Of a stretch of 17,059 bases of DNA, positions 15,887-17,059 are shown piece by piece. This DNA is from Flavipsychrobacter stenotrophus. Its GTDB lineage: Bacteria > Bacteroidota > Bacteroidia > Chitinophagales > Chitinophagaceae. Each line of letters starts with the position of its first letter. Position 1 is the stretch's first letter. The notes under the pieces were generated by a model, which searched no databases, was not told the DNA's origin, and was given only the letters and a program-made list of their open reading frames with translations. The stretch lies in the NCBI GenBank assembly GCA_947371715.1, contig CANBQQ010000020.1, forward strand, positions 1-17,059, given 5' to 3'. The position numbers were made by a program, and so were the translations under genes.

Positions 15887-17059
15887 CTAATTCCTTATTA
15901 TCTGATGGTTATAAACACCATTCTGAGTTACTATTTTAAGAATATATATACCCGAAACAGGCACAGATACTATTTTTTTCATAGATCCCGCAGGCTGCCA
16001 CTCATCGTTGATCACGGTGAATGATCTTCCACTTATATCAGTAATATAGGCGGTTACTTTTTGAGGGCTGGCAAGGTCAAGTGTCATAGTAAAGTCACCG
16101 GAAGAGGGATTAGGATATATCTCAACAATTGTACTTTCTTCGGTTGCGTTCTGCACACCACTGGTACATCCATAAACTTTAGTAAGGTTGCCTCCCAAAG
16201 CGTAAAAATCACCCCTGAATGCCTGGAGGTAAATATTAGCCGCAGTCGCATCGTGTATGATCAGTGTATTTTCATCATTTGTGGTATTTGCCGCACTTGT
16301 CCAGTTATGAGAGCCCGTAAGCACCATAGGGTCTGAGCATGCGTCAGAAGGGTCAATTACTACATATTTATTATGGTAAAGATCACTGCCGGTATAGGTG
16401 ATAAAGTTGCTCCCGAGGTTAGCTGTAAGGGTTGCGTATGCGCTGTTACCACTGTAGTTACTATATTGATCAACTATTCCTGCCACATATGCACCATTCA
16501 TTTTTACAGTAGCAATAGAATTTGCACAACCATTGTCTGTCATTGTATAGACACCAAAGTAGAGATCCTTATTCGCAGTAAGAATAGCAGTCTTTATTTT
16601 ATTATTTGTGCCGTCTGATGGGCTGAAGTACAATTCGACCTGCTTGCCATCGATGGTAAAATTGTGGCGGCCAAGGTCCACTTTATCCGGACCGAATTTA
16701 GAATTGGAAAGATTGTAGGTCATACCGGTATCACCCCACATCTGGTTGAATTCTCCTATATACGCATGCGCCAGGGCAGAATCCTGAACAATAACTACAT
16801 TATCGTAGTCATCGTTAAACTGTGCAACAGACCAGTTAGTAGAGCCGGTCCATACAATAGATTCATCAGGGTTGGGAGAATGGCCATCAACCACCATAAA
16901 CTTGTCATGCATGATGTTGTAAGCACTGCCGGTAGGACTTGCCAGCTTGGGAATAGCGGAGTTAACGGTAGTCAATCCTGTGTTAGCGGTAGCTGTTGTT
17001 CCATTATGTATCCAACGGATCTTTACACCACGTGTATAGGCTGCATTGATTGCATTGAC
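15887..17059 (-). CDS. Secreted phospholipase D-superfamily protein with T9SS sorting domain, 5' end beyond window
   Basis: The frame is open from the right window edge to the TAG at 15887 (390 residues visible). Numbering from the edge, INAAYTRGVKIRWIHNG is the strand preceding the first active-site half. HKD1 is HDKFMVVD (H51, K53, D58) followed by WTGSTNWS. HKD2 is HNKYVVID (H229, K231, D236) followed by LTGSHNWT. Both H-x-K-x4-D plus G-S-x-N signatures are intact, so a catalytic phosphodiesterase-fold enzyme is likely; in this superfamily the two HKD histidines act together. The substrate (phospholipid, DNA or RNA) cannot be told. A T9SS type A sorting domain occupies about 310-390 (VEIYPNPSSGDFTMTLD to HQIIRN), so it acts outside the cell or at its surface. 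The gap of 161 bases to the next gene contains no clear terminator, only AT-rich DNA and that gene's promoter. Confidence 0.93.
   Translation of the reverse strand, partial: VNAINAAYTRGVKIRWIHNGTTATANTGLTTVNSAIPKLASPTGSAYNIMHDKFMVVDGHSPNPDESIVWTGSTNWSVAQFNDDYDNVVIVQDSALAHAYIGEFNQMWGDTGMTYNLSNSKFGPDKVDLGRHNFTIDGKQVELYFSPSDGTNNKIKTAILTANKDLYFGVYTMTDNGCANSIATVKMNGAYVAGIVDQYSNYSGNSAYATLTANLGSNFITYTGSDLYHNKYVVIDPSDACSDPMVLTGSHNWTSAANTTNDENTLIIHDATAANIYLQAFRGDFYALGGNLTKVYGCTSGVQNATEESTIVEIYPNPSSGDFTMTLDLASPQKVTAYITDISGRSFTVINDEWQPAGSMKKIVSVPVSGIYILKIVTQNGVYNHQIIRN

Noticed and set aside
16973..16975. TTG as start codon of the PLD-like gene
   Set aside because: The frame stays open to the window edge. 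The residues before it (INAAYTRGVKIRWIHNG) fit the conserved strand ahead of the first HKD motif, so the TTG is an internal Leu.

Overview
The window comes from a member of the Bacteroidota, probably a Chitinophagaceae-like or related gliding or soil lineage. This rests on two C-terminal type IX secretion (T9SS type A) sorting domains, long Thr/Ser/Gly-rich surface proteins built from Ig-like (Big2/PKD-type) modules, weak or absent Shine-Dalgarno sequences, and a TAnnTTTG-type promoter box. A species cannot be named from the sequence.

The window holds three real genes, all on the minus strand, so transcription runs from high to low coordinates. First is the C-terminal 390 residues of a secreted phospholipase D-superfamily protein with two complete HKD motifs and a T9SS tail (15887-17059, N-terminus off the right edge). 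Second is a complete protein of about 2770 residues (7413-15725): signal peptide, lamin-tail domain, a long beta-strand repeat region with autotransporter-type (PATR) motifs, an IPT/TIG domain, seven FG-GAP repeats, Ig-like modules, a second beta-repeat module and a T9SS sorting domain. A strong intrinsic terminator (7350-7385) ends it. Third, after an AT-rich gap of about 0.98 kb, is a giant modular surface protein starting at 6435 and still open at position 1 (at least 2145 codons). It contains a duplicated super-repeat of about 590 residues and a tandem array of Cys-paired Big2-like modules.

The genes read as separately promoted units of one cell-surface/secretome locus: a secreted hydrolase or nuclease-fold enzyme next to two very large adhesin- or scaffold-like proteins. 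The two large proteins share the same Big2 grammar. No mobile elements, RNA genes or CRISPR were seen. The most distinctive signals are the super-repeat, the regular Cys-pairing of the Ig array, the composite architecture of the second protein, and an unexplained cluster of CAATT motifs in the intergenic gap. No wholly new system can be claimed from sequence alone.
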